DNA of 34,901 bases from M50B103 sp041667565. GTDB taxonomy: Bacteria > Fidelibacterota > Fidelibacteria > Fidelibacterales > Fidelibacteraceae. Made by a program: the position numbers and the translations under genes. This document shows positions 1 to 8,793 of this stretch, piece by piece. The notes beneath the pieces are model-generated. The model was given only the letters and a program-made list of their open reading frames with translations. It was not told the origin of the DNA and ran no database searches. The stretch spans positions 1-34,901 of the forward strand of contig CAZNFT010000020.1 in the NCBI GenBank assembly GCA_964572745.1. Reading direction: 5' to 3'. Each line of letters opens with the position of its first letter. Positions within the stretch are counted from its first letter, which is position 1.

Positions 1-51
<51 letters not shown>

Positions 52-150
52 ATAATCTCAAAATGCTTGTGAATATAATAATTATTTTGGAATAACAAAC
101 AATATTTTTTATCTTAAATTTAATATTTTTAAACATAATTAGGAGATAAG

Positions 151-1209
151 ATGTCCCAACTCGTTTTGGCGATCAACCCCGGTTCTACAAGTACCAAGCT
201 GGCTGTATTCAGTCGTGAAAAATTAGAATTAAAGCTGTCATTTGCCATTGATGAAGAGCATATCTCAAAGGAAAATGTATATAAAGAATACCCATTTAGA
301 AAAAGTCAGATCGAAGCTGTATTAAAAGAAAATAAGATCGATAAAATTGATATTGTCATTGCCAGGGGAGGAATATTTCACCCTATGAAAAGTGGCGCTT
401 ATCCTGTTAATGATAAAATGATCAAGGATGCGAAACTTGCAAGATACGGAAATCACGCCTCAAATTTGGGTGCAGTATTTGCGAGATATTTTGGGGAAAA
501 GTTTTCAGCACCGGCTTACATTATCGATCCGGTGGTCGTTGATGAATTTCCGGATATTGCCAGAGTTTCCGGAACACCCGGAATTGTAAGAAGGAGCCTT
601 TCTCATGCCCTGAACATTAAAGCCACAACTCGTGGAGTGTGCGATAAAAATGGCTGGGAAATAGAAAAAGAGAATTTTGTAGTGGCACACATGGGTGGAG
701 GTATCAGCGTGTGTGCTATGAAAAATGATAGAATGCTGGATGTTAATGATGCGCTTTTAGGTATGGGACCTTTTTCACCTGAACGCGCGGGAGCTTTGCC
801 CCTGCGTGGATTATTAGATCTGATCTATGATAAACAGATGGATAAAGGGGCAATAACAAAACTTTTATCCCGCGAAAGTGGACTTAAAGGTTATTTGGGA
901 ACTAATGATGTACGTGAGGTAGTTAAGCGTATTGAGACCGGTGACGAAAAAGCTAAGTTGATCCTTGATGCCATGATTTACCAGATCCGTAAAGAAGTCG
1001 GAAGCATGGCAGCTGTACTGGACTTTAAGGTAAAAGCCTTGATCTTTACAGGTGGCATAGCTTATAGTGATTATGTGATAGGTGAATTACAAAAGCATTT
1101 ATCCGAACAATTTTATATAGAAATACATCCGGGTGAAAACGAACTTGGCGCCATGCGAGATGGCGGTTTTAGAATTCTTGATAATAAGATGAAGATCTAC
1201 GAATATTAA
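151..1209 (+). CDS. buk: Butyrate kinase
   Basis: Predicted to catalyse butyryl-phosphate + ADP = butyrate + ATP in the cytoplasm, the ATP-yielding last step of butyrate (or branched-chain acid) fermentation. The 352-residue product has ASKHA acetokinase-family signatures: NPGSTSTKLAVF near residues 9-20, HMGGGISVCAM near 180-190 and GMGPFSPERAGALP near 204-217. Length is normal for Buk (about 355). The ATG is preceded by AGGAG at good spacing. The phosphotransbutyrylase gene follows after 12 nt, so the pair is almost certainly co-transcribed. Substrate could also be isobutyrate, isovalerate or 2-methylbutyrate; sequence alone does not decide this. Confidence 0.95.
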   Translation: MSQLVLAINPGSTSTKLAVFSREKLELKLSFAIDEEHISKENVYKEYPFRKSQIEAVLKENKIDKIDIVIARGGIFHPMKSGAYPVNDKMIKDAKLARYGNHASNLGAVFARYFGEKFSAPAYIIDPVVVDEFPDIARVSGTPGIVRRSLSHALNIKATTRGVCDKNGWEIEKENFVVAHMGGGISVCAMKNDRMLDVNDALLGMGPFSPERAGALPLRGLLDLIYDKQMDKGAITKLLSRESGLKGYLGTNDVREVVKRIETGDEKAKLILDAMIYQIRKEVGSMAAVLDFKVKALIFTGGIAYSDYVIGELQKHLSEQFYIEIHPGENELGAMRDGGFRILDNKMKIYEY

Positions 1210-1221
1210 GTTGAGGTTAGC

Positions 1222-2094
1222 ATGAATTTTGACAATATCTATAAAAGAATTGATCTTAAAGACCCAAAAATATTAAATATTGTTTATCCCGACTCACCCT
1301 CAATATTTGAGGCATTGGGTGAAGCAGAAAAAAAAGGATATATTAAAGCGAGACTCTTTGGAAGAAAGGAGAGTATGAAAGCTCTTTCCGATAAACAGGG
1401 ATTGAAAAATGTTGAGTTTATTGACTGTAAATCTCCTGAAGCGGCTATATGGGCGGCGATTGCCGATATACGAGCTGGCAAAGGTCATGCTTTAATGAAA
1501 GGCGATATATCCACGGCAGCTTTTTTGTCTCCTGTTTTACATAAGGAAAAAGGTTTACGTAAGGGCGCAACATTATCTCATGTTGCCGTTTGCGATAGTC
1601 CAGGTTATCATAAATTACTTTTTTTAACAGATGGTGCTTTGAATATTAGACCCGACATTGACAAAAAAAGAGCTATTAGCGAAAATGCTATAGAATTGGC
1701 GGAAAAGATATTACAACGCAAACCTAAGTTAGCTTTTGCAGCTGTTGTAGAAAAATTAAATCCAAAAATGCCCGAAACACTTGAAGCAAGAAAATTGGCC
1801 GAAGAATTTACAGCCAGGGGATATGAAGCTGAAGGTCCTATGGCTTTAGATGTAATCTTAAATGCCGAAGCTGCAGTCAAGAAAGGCATTGAGTCCAAAA
1901 TATCGGGTGATGTTGATATCATCGTTTTCCCGGAGATTACTGTTTGCAATTTTTTACTGAAATCAATCATAGAATTGCAGCATGCTCCTGTGGGTGGACT
2001 TGTTTTGGGTGCACAGGTTCCACTTATCTTGCTTTCACGCTCAGACAGACCCTCCGAGAAGTTGAATTCCATTGTTTTATCTCTTATAGTGTAA
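1222..2094 (+). CDS. ptb: Phosphate butyryltransferase (phosphotransbutyrylase)
   Basis: Predicted to convert butyryl-CoA + phosphate to butyryl-phosphate + CoA, feeding the kinase encoded just upstream. The 290-residue protein resembles the phosphate acetyl/butyryl transferase family throughout: N-terminal IFEALGEAEKKGYI, central LMKGDISTAAFL, GATLSHVAVCDSPGY near residues 114-128, and C-terminal GGLVLGAQVPLILLSRSD, where acyl-CoA transferases of this family end. Length fits Ptb (about 300). It starts 12 nt after buk with GAGG upstream. The order here is kinase first and transferase second, the reverse of the well-known clostridial ptb-buk arrangement. Chain-length preference is not visible from sequence. 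Confidence 0.93.
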   Translation: MNFDNIYKRIDLKDPKILNIVYPDSPSIFEALGEAEKKGYIKARLFGRKESMKALSDKQGLKNVEFIDCKSPEAAIWAAIADIRAGKGHALMKGDISTAAFLSPVLHKEKGLRKGATLSHVAVCDSPGYHKLLFLTDGALNIRPDIDKKRAISENAIELAEKILQRKPKLAFAAVVEKLNPKMPETLEARKLAEEFTARGYEAEGPMALDVILNAEAAVKKGIESKISGDVDIIVFPEITVCNFLLKSIIELQHAPVGGLVLGAQVPLILLSRSDRPSEKLNSIVLSLIV

Positions 2095-2168
2095 GCAATG
2101 TAAATAGAAATGGACAAAATAAATTCAGCTTAGCAAACCTGATATCAAGACAAACTGAATGTATTAAA

Positions 2169-3056
2169 ATGAAACTTACAATTTTAGGAACAGCAGGGCA
2201 ATTACCCACTAGGACGCGTTCACAGAATGCTTATTTTTTGCAGTGGCCATTTGGCGGCATACTTTTTGATCCCGGAGAAGGCGCACAGCGACAATTTACC
2301 TTTGCCGGAATTTCACCCGGAAAGATCACGAAGATCTTTATTTCACATTTTCATGGTGATCATTGTTTGGGACTGCCGGGTATTTTGCAAAGATTAAATT
2401 TAATGCAGGTAAGACATGAAGTTCATATTTATTATCCTGCAACAGGCCGGAATTTTCTTGATAATCTTGTGAACAGCTCCAAATACACTCCTCGTATTGA
2501 GTTTTACTTTCATCCTCTCGAAGCGGGGCTGGTAGAAGAAACTGAGGATTATCGTATAGAAGCTTACGAGCTTTTACATTCTACGCCCACTCTGGGATAT
2601 CGCTTTACATTATTGCCCCAATGGCGATTTGATAAAGATAAATTGAAAAAATTGGCGCTGGCCGGGCCCATTCTTGGGAAACTGGAAAAAGAGGGAGAAA
2701 TTGACTATCGGGGAACAAGCATAAAACGGGAAGATATCAGTTATAAGACTGATGAAAAAGTTTTTGCATATGTTCTTGATACGGGAGTGTGTGAGAATAT
2801 TGGTCATTTGATAAAGGATGCAGATGCCGTTTTAATGGAGGCGACCTATTTGGATAGCGAGAAAGAACTTGCGGATGAATTTAATCATATGACAGCCGAA
2901 ATGGCGGCTTTGTATGCGCAGAAGAATAATGTCAAGAAATTGATCCTTACGCATTTTTCTGAGCGCTATAAAGACCTTGATATATATAAGAAAGCAGTTG
3001 ATAAATATTGCAAAAATGCGCATATTTCACATGATCTAGATGTTATTGAAATATAA
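2169..3056 (+). CDS. rnz: Ribonuclease Z (tRNA 3' processing endonuclease)
   Basis: Zinc-dependent endonuclease that removes 3' trailers from tRNA precursors. From the chosen ATG the product is 295 residues, close to the usual 305-310. Metal-site residues of the metallo-beta-lactamase fold are in place: H60-F-H62-G-D64-H65, H138 in LLHS, D204 in YVLDTG and H262 in LTHFSERY. The flexible exosite insert around residues 148-182 (LLPQWRFDKDKL onward) is typical of long-form bacterial RNase Z. The open frame extends upstream into ptb, but only from this ATG does the protein align with the family start (MKLTILGTAG). No clear Shine-Dalgarno precedes it. Confidence 0.93.
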   Translation: MKLTILGTAGQLPTRTRSQNAYFLQWPFGGILFDPGEGAQRQFTFAGISPGKITKIFISHFHGDHCLGLPGILQRLNLMQVRHEVHIYYPATGRNFLDNLVNSSKYTPRIEFYFHPLEAGLVEETEDYRIEAYELLHSTPTLGYRFTLLPQWRFDKDKLKKLALAGPILGKLEKEGEIDYRGTSIKREDISYKTDEKVFAYVLDTGVCENIGHLIKDADAVLMEATYLDSEKELADEFNHMTAEMAALYAQKNNVKKLILTHFSERYKDLDIYKKAVDKYCKNAHISHDLDVIEI

Positions 3057-3069
3057 AAAACGGGAATTT

Positions 3070-3546
3070 ATGGAACGACCAGATTGGGATGAGTATTTTT
3101 TGAATATTGCAAAAGTTGTCGCAACGCGCTCTTCTTGTCTGCGTAGGCAGGTTGGTGCAGTGATAGTGCAGAATAAAGATATGATTTCTACCGGTTATAA
3201 TGGGGCTCCGCAATATCAAAAAAATTGCATTGAGATAGGATTTTGTTATCGCAATAAGCACAATATAAAGTCCGGTACACAATTGGAACGATGTCGTGCT
3301 GTGGGATCTCATGCGGAATCTAATGCCATCGCGCTGGCAGCAAGAAATGGCAATGCAACAAATAATGCTACCATTTATATCTGCGGGCACGAATTCGTTT
3401 GTTATCAGTGTAAGGCTCAGATAGCCAATGCTCATATTAAACGTGTTGTTTTGCAAAAACCCGATGGAAAAACAGAAGAATGGATACCCGAAAAAGATTG
3501 GATCGTCCACCCGGTTGATCTCGAAGAGGAGATATGTAAATGTTGA
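3070..3546 (+). CDS. dCMP deaminase-like zinc-dependent deaminase
   Basis: Likely deaminates dCMP to dUMP for thymidylate synthesis, by family resemblance to ComEB/dCMP deaminases. The 158-residue product begins MERPDWDEYFLNIAKVVATRSS, a typical start for this family. It carries the catalytic HAE motif (H81, E83) and a second zinc motif C111-Y-Q-C114. The usual proline before the first of these cysteines is valine (FVCYQC). Extra cysteines at 53, 59 and 75 could form the second structural zinc site seen in many dCMP deaminases. It begins 13 nt after rnz; an in-frame ATG at 3040 would overlap rnz and adds a non-conserved leader. Its last codons overlap the next gene by 7 nt. Confidence 0.85.
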   Translation: MERPDWDEYFLNIAKVVATRSSCLRRQVGAVIVQNKDMISTGYNGAPQYQKNCIEIGFCYRNKHNIKSGTQLERCRAVGSHAESNAIALAARNGNATNNATIYICGHEFVCYQCKAQIANAHIKRVVLQKPDGKTEEWIPEKDWIVHPVDLEEEICKC

Positions 3547-4235
3547 AAAAAATGTTAATCATAAATTTGTCACTGTTAATGCTTTTGTTGGCAGTTGATC
3601 CAAATTACTATATTCATCGCGCAAATTTAAATTTTATGCAAGTAAATGACATGGTAGTTGATATGCGCATTCGTACGCGTATGCCCGAAATTACCGTTCC
3701 CGATCGCGAAACGACTATACATTTTGTACGTCCCGATTCCTTGTATTCACTAGATGAAGTTCCTCTTATTATACCACCGGAGATCTTTTTAATGGATCTT
3801 GAAAGATTGGTTAAAGATGCAATTTCTTTACGCACTATTACTTTAGAAGACACAAAAGATGATGTTGCTTTTATTGAGATAATTAAAGCTATGGACGGAA
3901 AAAATGTTATTTTCCTTGCTATGATCGATACGAATAGATGGATATTGGATCAAATGAAAATGATTGACAAGCCTGACATAATCGCTGATTTTAATTTTAC
4001 TCAGGAAGAAGTTCAGCCCGGGATCTATTTGCCTTCAGAGATCAGGGTGATGATAGAGACAAAAGAAAGTAAGAAAAAAGTCGTACCTAATCCAAGAGGG
4101 AACATGCCTATGAGCTCCTCTTTTGGCTATGTTGATCTGACTTTTTCGAATTATCGTATTAATCAATTAGAAAAAGCGGAAGAAAGTTCTGCTCTATTTG
4201 ATTCTTTAGATGCTGTTATTGAATCATTAAAATAA
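3540..4235 (+). CDS. Exported protein of unknown function, possibly LolA-like
   Basis: I do not recognise this 231-residue protein with certainty. It starts with a hydrophobic signal segment (MLKKMLIINLSLLMLLLAV), so it is probably exported or membrane-anchored. There is no cysteine for a lipobox. The mature part alternates short beta-type segments such as VDMRIRTRMPEI, TTIHFVRPDSLY and GYVDLTFSNYRIN. This pattern recalls the half-barrel fold of LolA/outer-membrane lipoprotein-sorting proteins, but that is an inference. GAGGAG lies just before the ATG and the start overlaps the deaminase stop by 7 nt, indicating translational coupling. It ends 27 nt before glgC. Confidence 0.72.
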   Translation: MLKKMLIINLSLLMLLLAVDPNYYIHRANLNFMQVNDMVVDMRIRTRMPEITVPDRETTIHFVRPDSLYSLDEVPLIIPPEIFLMDLERLVKDAISLRTITLEDTKDDVAFIEIIKAMDGKNVIFLAMIDTNRWILDQMKMIDKPDIIADFNFTQEEVQPGIYLPSEIRVMIETKESKKKVVPNPRGNMPMSSSFGYVDLTFSNYRINQLEKAEESSALFDSLDAVIESLK

Positions 4236-4262
4236 TTTATATAATTAACACGGGGGTGCATT

Positions 4263-5498
4263 ATGCGCAAAGTCTTATCTGTTATTTTGGGTGGTGGCCG
4301 TGGAACTCGTTTGGCTCCTTTGACCACTGTTCGTTCAAAGCCCGCAGTTCCTATTGGTGGAAAATATCGATTGATTGATATTCCTATTTCGAATTGTTTG
4401 AATTCAAATATTCGTAAGATCCATATTCTGACTCAGTTTAATTCTGAGTCCTTACACCGACATATTAATCAGACCTACAAATTCGATAACTTCACTGAAG
4501 GTTTTCTGGAGGTTCTGGCAGCTTCACAAACTATTGGGAATATGGACTGGTATCAGGGAACAGCCGATGCAGTCAGGCATAATCTCGATCACTTCGAAGC
4601 ATATAACTTTGATCAATATCTCATTCTTGCCGGTGACCATCTTTATCGCATGAATTATGCGGAATTTGTACAACATCATAGACAGAAAGAGGCTGATATT
4701 ACCATTTCGGTAAAACCTGTTTCCCGCGAAGATGCCAAGGGCTTTGGTGTTTTAAAGGTGGATGAAGAAGGCCGTATTATCGATTTTGCAGAAAAACCAA
4801 AAAGCGATGAGCTTCTTGAAAAAATGAAAAGTCCTACCGGTGATCCGGAACGTCCTTATTGGGGTTCCATGGGTATTTATGTTTTTAATCGTGAGACCCT
4901 GAAAAAAACGCTTGCCGATATTCCCAAAGATGATTTTGGAGGCGATATTATTCCCGGATCTATCAAGGAGTACAATGTTCAGGCCTTTTTCTTTGATGGT
5001 TATTGGGAAGATATTGGAACTATCAAATCATTTTACGATGCAAATATCAACCTAACTCAGCCGAACCCTGATTTTCGCTTTGTTGATGTAAATTTCCCCA
5101 TCTATACTCATGCCCGCATGTTACCCGGATCAAGAATTACAAATGCTAATATCGATGATTCACTTCTCAATGAAGGTGCGCTTGTTCGTGCAAAGAAAAT
5201 CAAAAATTCCATCCTGGGTATTCGTTCTGTGGTTCGTGCCGGTAGTGAGATCATTAATTCCTATGTGATGGGAAATGACTTTTTTGAAACTGATCACAAG
5301 AATGAAATTCCTTTAGGTATTGGTAAAAATTGTGTTATCAAGAATGCTATTGTTGATAAGAATGTCAGAATAGGTAATAATGTCCAGATCATCAATAAAG
5401 ATGGCCTTGACGAGTACGAAAGTGAAAAATACTGCATTCGCGATGGCATAGTTGTTGTGAAGAAAAATGCAACAATTCCGGATGGAACCATAATATAA
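4263..5498 (+). CDS. glgC: Glucose-1-phosphate adenylyltransferase (ADP-glucose pyrophosphorylase)
   Basis: Makes ADP-glucose from glucose-1-phosphate and ATP, the committed step of bacterial glycogen synthesis. The 411-residue product starts with the nucleotidyltransferase signature LGGGRGTRLAPLT followed by SKPAVPIGGKYRLIDI. GTADAVR near residue 100, AGDHLYRMNY near 122 and FAEKPK near 177 match GlgC substrate sites. The C-terminal third is the left-handed beta-helix with repeated isoleucine-rich turns. Length is normal (about 400-430). A strong purine-rich site (GGGGGTG) precedes the ATG. No glycogen synthase or branching enzyme is next to it, so the rest of the pathway must lie elsewhere. 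Confidence 0.95.
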   Translation: MRKVLSVILGGGRGTRLAPLTTVRSKPAVPIGGKYRLIDIPISNCLNSNIRKIHILTQFNSESLHRHINQTYKFDNFTEGFLEVLAASQTIGNMDWYQGTADAVRHNLDHFEAYNFDQYLILAGDHLYRMNYAEFVQHHRQKEADITISVKPVSREDAKGFGVLKVDEEGRIIDFAEKPKSDELLEKMKSPTGDPERPYWGSMGIYVFNRETLKKTLADIPKDDFGGDIIPGSIKEYNVQAFFFDGYWEDIGTIKSFYDANINLTQPNPDFRFVDVNFPIYTHARMLPGSRITNANIDDSLLNEGALVRAKKIKNSILGIRSVVRAGSEIINSYVMGNDFFETDHKNEIPLGIGKNCVIKNAIVDKNVRIGNNVQIINKDGLDEYESEKYCIRDGIVVVKKNATIPDGTII

Positions 5499-5622
5499 GC
5501 CTAAAACTTATAACCAGAGAACTTGGTGGCAAGTAGCAAGAAGATGACTATAGGATCTTAGAAAAACATCTTCTTTAAAGCAGTATTTTGCCCTGAGCTT
5601 TAAATCATTGAAAAAATAAACT

Positions 5623-6537
5623 ATGAACCTGAATATACAAAACGAAACTGCTGAGCTAAAAGCTGTAGTTTTAGGACAAGCCCTTTCTATGGGCAACAAA
5701 CCTTCTCTTGCTGAAACTTATGATGCCAGATCACACGAATCGATAAAACTTGGTATTTATCCCGGTGAAGATTTGGTTGATAAAGAAATGACTGCTTTTG
5801 AGCAGGTGCTTATTAAACATCGAGTTGAGATTTTACGCCCTTACTTAATCCCGGATTGCAATCAGGTTTTTGCCCGTGATGTGGGTTTTGTTATTGAGGA
5901 TAAACTTATCATTTCGAATATTATTCCTGCTCGTGAAGGTGAGCAAGAAGCCTATAAAATGCTTTATGACCAAGTCGCTTTTAATAAAAAGTTTAATCTG
6001 CCGGAACATGCGCATGTAGAAGGCGGTGATGTGGTTCTCTACAATGATATGATCTTTGTCGGACTTTATACTCAAGAAGATTATCCTCAATTTAAAACCG
6101 CACGTACCAATTTTAAGGCCTTTAATTTTTTAGTGGATCTTTTCCCTCATAAGCATTTTATTCCCTTAGAATTAAAAAAACACGATAGTGATCCTCGTCA
6201 GGGTATTTTGCATCTTGATTGCACTTTTATGCCCGTGAATGACACTAAAGCCATTATTTATAAAAAGGGTTTTAAATTTCAGAAAGATTATGAACGCCTG
6301 CTTGATATTTTTGGCCAGGAAAATATTTTTGAGATCACCCAAGAAGAGATGTATGCTATGAACAGCAATGTTTTTTCAATTTCACCGAATGTTGTGGTTT
6401 CTGAAGAGCGATTTACGCGTCTTAATAAACACATGCAAGAGGTCTGGGGCATGACAGTGGAAGCTATTCCTTATCACGAGATATCTAAAATGGGCGGTTT
6501 ATTGCGTTGTTCTACATTGCCACTTATTAGAAAATAG
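5623..6537 (+). CDS. Amidinotransferase/arginine deiminase-family enzyme
   Basis: A guanidine-modifying enzyme (GME) superfamily member of 304 residues that acts on an arginine-like guanidinium group. Visible active-site elements are R85-D86 (FARDVGFV), E133-G-G-D136 (HVEGGDVVL), H197 in LHLDCTFMPV, and the nucleophile C296 in GGLLRCSTLPL near the C terminus. The superfamily includes arginine deiminase, dimethylarginine dimethylaminohydrolase and arginine:glycine amidinotransferase. The short length without an insert domain favours a DDAH-like hydrolase or a small amidinotransferase over classical ArcA (about 410), but the substrate cannot be assigned. It stands alone, 124 nt after glgC, with no arc genes nearby and no obvious Shine-Dalgarno. 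Confidence 0.85.
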   Translation: MNLNIQNETAELKAVVLGQALSMGNKPSLAETYDARSHESIKLGIYPGEDLVDKEMTAFEQVLIKHRVEILRPYLIPDCNQVFARDVGFVIEDKLIISNIIPAREGEQEAYKMLYDQVAFNKKFNLPEHAHVEGGDVVLYNDMIFVGLYTQEDYPQFKTARTNFKAFNFLVDLFPHKHFIPLELKKHDSDPRQGILHLDCTFMPVNDTKAIIYKKGFKFQKDYERLLDIFGQENIFEITQEEMYAMNSNVFSISPNVVVSEERFTRLNKHMQEVWGMTVEAIPYHEISKMGGLLRCSTLPLIRK

Positions 6538-6746
6538 TGACTAGTAAGCAGCAGAAAAAAACAGAAGAATTGAATAATGAACAAGAAACACTGATATACG
6601 ATCGATGAATTAACTATTCAGTTTAAACATCCTTGATCTTTTTTTTAATCTGGGGAGCTTAAGCGAAGTTAATCGGATATCGCCTGGAATGTGGGGAGTC
6701 AATCATTGCATCTTTTATTATTTATCCTAAGATAGCATCCTATTTT

Positions 6747-7448
6747 TTAAATCCAGGGGCATTCATTTTCAATATCTGAAATGGACTTTATTTCCATAAA
6801 CCGATCTTCAGCTAGTGCAACATTTTTGATGTTTTCGTGTGCCCAGGTGGTGTGATAGGGAATATGTATGGCATATCCTCCCAGTTCTACAACCGGAATA
6901 ATGTCGGAGCGCATGGAATTGCCTATCATTAATAATTCTTTGGCATTTATATCCAAACGCTGCAATAATTTTATATAATCTTCTTTTTGCTTGTCGCTCA
7001 TGATTTCGATGTGATGAAAATATTGTTCCAATCCGGATTTTTTCAGTTTTCTTTCTTGGTCTAAAAGGTCACCTTTGGTTGCTAGGATCAGCTTATAATT
7101 TTGAGACAATTCTTTAAGAGTTTTTTCTACATGATCAAGTAATATTAAAGGCGAATCCGTTAAAGATTTTCCTTTCTCAAGAATTTTTTTTATAGATGTG
7201 ACCGGAATCGTATCATTTGTTAGACGCAGAGCTGTTTCAAGAATGGATAAGGTATAAGCCTTGGCTCCAAAACCGTAAAGAGTCAAATTTGCCATTTCAG
7301 TCTTGAATAATTCTGCAGAGCTCTCTTCTGCAGACATGTGATCTAAGAGCAGATCATTGAATAAATGTTCAAGATCACGATAAAAAGGTTCATTATCCCA
7401 TAAAGTATCGTCAGCATCGAAGGCAATATATTTTATGTCTGTATTCAT
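6747..7448 (-). CDS. HAD-superfamily hydrolase (YjjG-like phosphatase)
   Basis: Predicted phosphatase of the haloacid dehalogenase superfamily, 233 residues. Motif I is D11-A-D13-D-T15 (AFDADDTLWDN). Motif II is the threonine in LILATKGD. Motif III is probably the lysine in KQKEDYIKLL. Motif IV is the acidic end of IGNSMRSDI. The helical cap inserted after motif I fits a C1 cap of the YjjG/PGP type. The conserved W after DDTL (DDTLWDNE) is common in this subgroup. It is monocistronic, oriented against both neighbours, and ends about 200 nt from the amidinotransferase gene. The physiological substrate is unknown. Confidence 0.85.
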   Translation of the reverse strand: MNTDIKYIAFDADDTLWDNEPFYRDLEHLFNDLLLDHMSAEESSAELFKTEMANLTLYGFGAKAYTLSILETALRLTNDTIPVTSIKKILEKGKSLTDSPLILLDHVEKTLKELSQNYKLILATKGDLLDQERKLKKSGLEQYFHHIEIMSDKQKEDYIKLLQRLDINAKELLMIGNSMRSDIIPVVELGGYAIHIPYHTTWAHENIKNVALAEDRFMEIKSISDIENECPWI

Positions 7449-7720
7449 TTTTTCTCCAAGACGAAATATATATTTTTAGACTAATAGAACCCTCTGTATA
7501 GGCTCTCACAAATCAGATAGCCTTAACTTATGCAAAGGCTTGTAATAAATGAAATACTTTTATCACAAGAGCAGGGTTTACGAGTGAAGAAGAAAGGCTG
7601 CATCTGTTTCATGATTTTGGCGAGGATAATTTTTTTACTGATCAATTTAGCTAATTGTTCTTTGTCAATTATCAATTGTCTTCTTATATTTTCGTATAAA
7701 AATTGGGTCTAAGGATTTTT
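7449..7720. other. Divergent intergenic region with a TTTGTCAATT repeat
   Basis: This 272-nt gap separates the HAD gene (minus) from the glycosyltransferase (plus), so it should hold two promoters. I found no convincing gene in it; a 60-codon open frame starting at 7530 has no ribosome site and no recognisable product. At 7661-7680 there is TTTGTCAATT followed by ATCAATTGTC, matching a near copy at 21447-21466 that also lies upstream of a plus-strand gene. Confidence 0.6.
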
Positions 7721-8776
7721 ATGAATATACTTTATGGTGTACAAACGACAGGGAACGGACATATTGGCCGCTCCAGAGATATAATTAAGGAATTAAAGAG
7801 CCGAGGCCACCATGTTGAAGTTATTTTTTCCGGTGAACAACAATCATTGAGATCCGTTGATTCTTTTAAGCCTTATAAGATATTTAAGGGACTTACTTAT
7901 GTAGTCGAAAATGGGCGTATTAATTATATAAAAACCGCTCCTCGTTTGGATGCCATATCATATTTAAGAGATATCATATATTACGATGCAAACAATATTG
8001 ATCTGGTTATTTCAGATTTTGAGCCGGTTTCTGTGCAGATCGCAAAAAAGAATAAAATTCCTTCTGTTCTAATATCGCATCAGACAGCTTTTTTATACGA
8101 TATACCTTATCCCTCTTTACATGTTTTTATTCGATCAATTATTGAACACTTTGTTCCGGCTGATTTTAGAGTTTCAACACATTGGCATCATTTTGGTTTC
8201 CCCATACTACCACCTATTTTACCAGAATCGGATATTAAACCCGAAGGGCAAAGAGGACAAAAACAAGTTGTGGTCTATTTGCCGTATGAAGATCCTCAAG
8301 CGGTTTTATCTTTATTGAGATCCAGCCCAAAAGATTATGAATATCATCTTTTTGCCTCTGTAGATAAGTTGAAAAAGGAAGATAATCTTATTTATCATCC
8401 ACGAGACAGACAGGATTTTTTGAATACGATGTATTGTTCTCAGGGCGCTATACTCCATGCAGGATTCATGGCGAATACTGAAGCATTTGACATGGGTATC
8501 AAAACACTTGCAAAACCAATTGCCGGTCAGGCAGAACAGATAGCCAATGCCATGGCTATTGAGACTTTAAAATTTGGCAAAGAAATGTATCAGCTGGATG
8601 CAAAAGAGGTGCAGGGCTTTTTGGATCTTCCTGCTATAGATTCCATGAATTATCCACGGATCTCAAAAAGATTCGTAGATTGGATAGAAAAGGGTGTTTT
8701 TAATACACAAACTCTTACAGATATGTGCGAAGAACTCTGGAGTGATATTCCAATTCCAGCAATTTTTAGATATTAA
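7721..8776 (+). CDS. Glycosyltransferase of the GT28/MJ1255-like family
   Basis: Predicted cytoplasmic sugar transferase with a GT-B fold, 351 residues. The N terminus MNILYGVQTTGNGHIGRSRDII is the glycine-rich loop of this group (known in many Bacteroidota as 'glycosyltransferase family protein'). The C-terminal half has GAILHAGFMANTEAFDMGI near residues 243-261, matching the nucleotide-sugar donor region of MurG-like enzymes, where a histidine and a glycine-rich turn bind the diphosphate. The ATG with AAGGA seven bases upstream is preferred over an in-frame TTG at 7703. dacB follows after 17 nt, suggesting an envelope-related role, but donor and acceptor are unknown. Confidence 0.82.
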   Translation: MNILYGVQTTGNGHIGRSRDIIKELKSRGHHVEVIFSGEQQSLRSVDSFKPYKIFKGLTYVVENGRINYIKTAPRLDAISYLRDIIYYDANNIDLVISDFEPVSVQIAKKNKIPSVLISHQTAFLYDIPYPSLHVFIRSIIEHFVPADFRVSTHWHHFGFPILPPILPESDIKPEGQRGQKQVVVYLPYEDPQAVLSLLRSSPKDYEYHLFASVDKLKKEDNLIYHPRDRQDFLNTMYCSQGAILHAGFMANTEAFDMGIKTLAKPIAGQAEQIANAMAIETLKFGKEMYQLDAKEVQGFLDLPAIDSMNYPRISKRFVDWIEKGVFNTQTLTDMCEELWSDIPIPAIFRY

Positions 8777-8793
8777 TGACATGAAAGGATGAT

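Noticed and set aside
1608..2117. 169-codon open frame opposite ptb
   Set aside because: It lies wholly antisense to a well-supported enzyme gene, and its translation is a low-complexity serine-rich shadow without a ribosome site.
1944..2168. Upstream extension of the RNase Z reading frame into ptb
   Set aside because: The extra 75 codons read through the end of ptb in another frame, are cysteine-rich and lack family similarity. RNase Z homology begins at the ATG at 2169.
7530..7712. 60-codon open frame before the glycosyltransferase
   Set aside because: No ribosome site, no recognisable product, and part of it is the TTTGTCAATT repeat.
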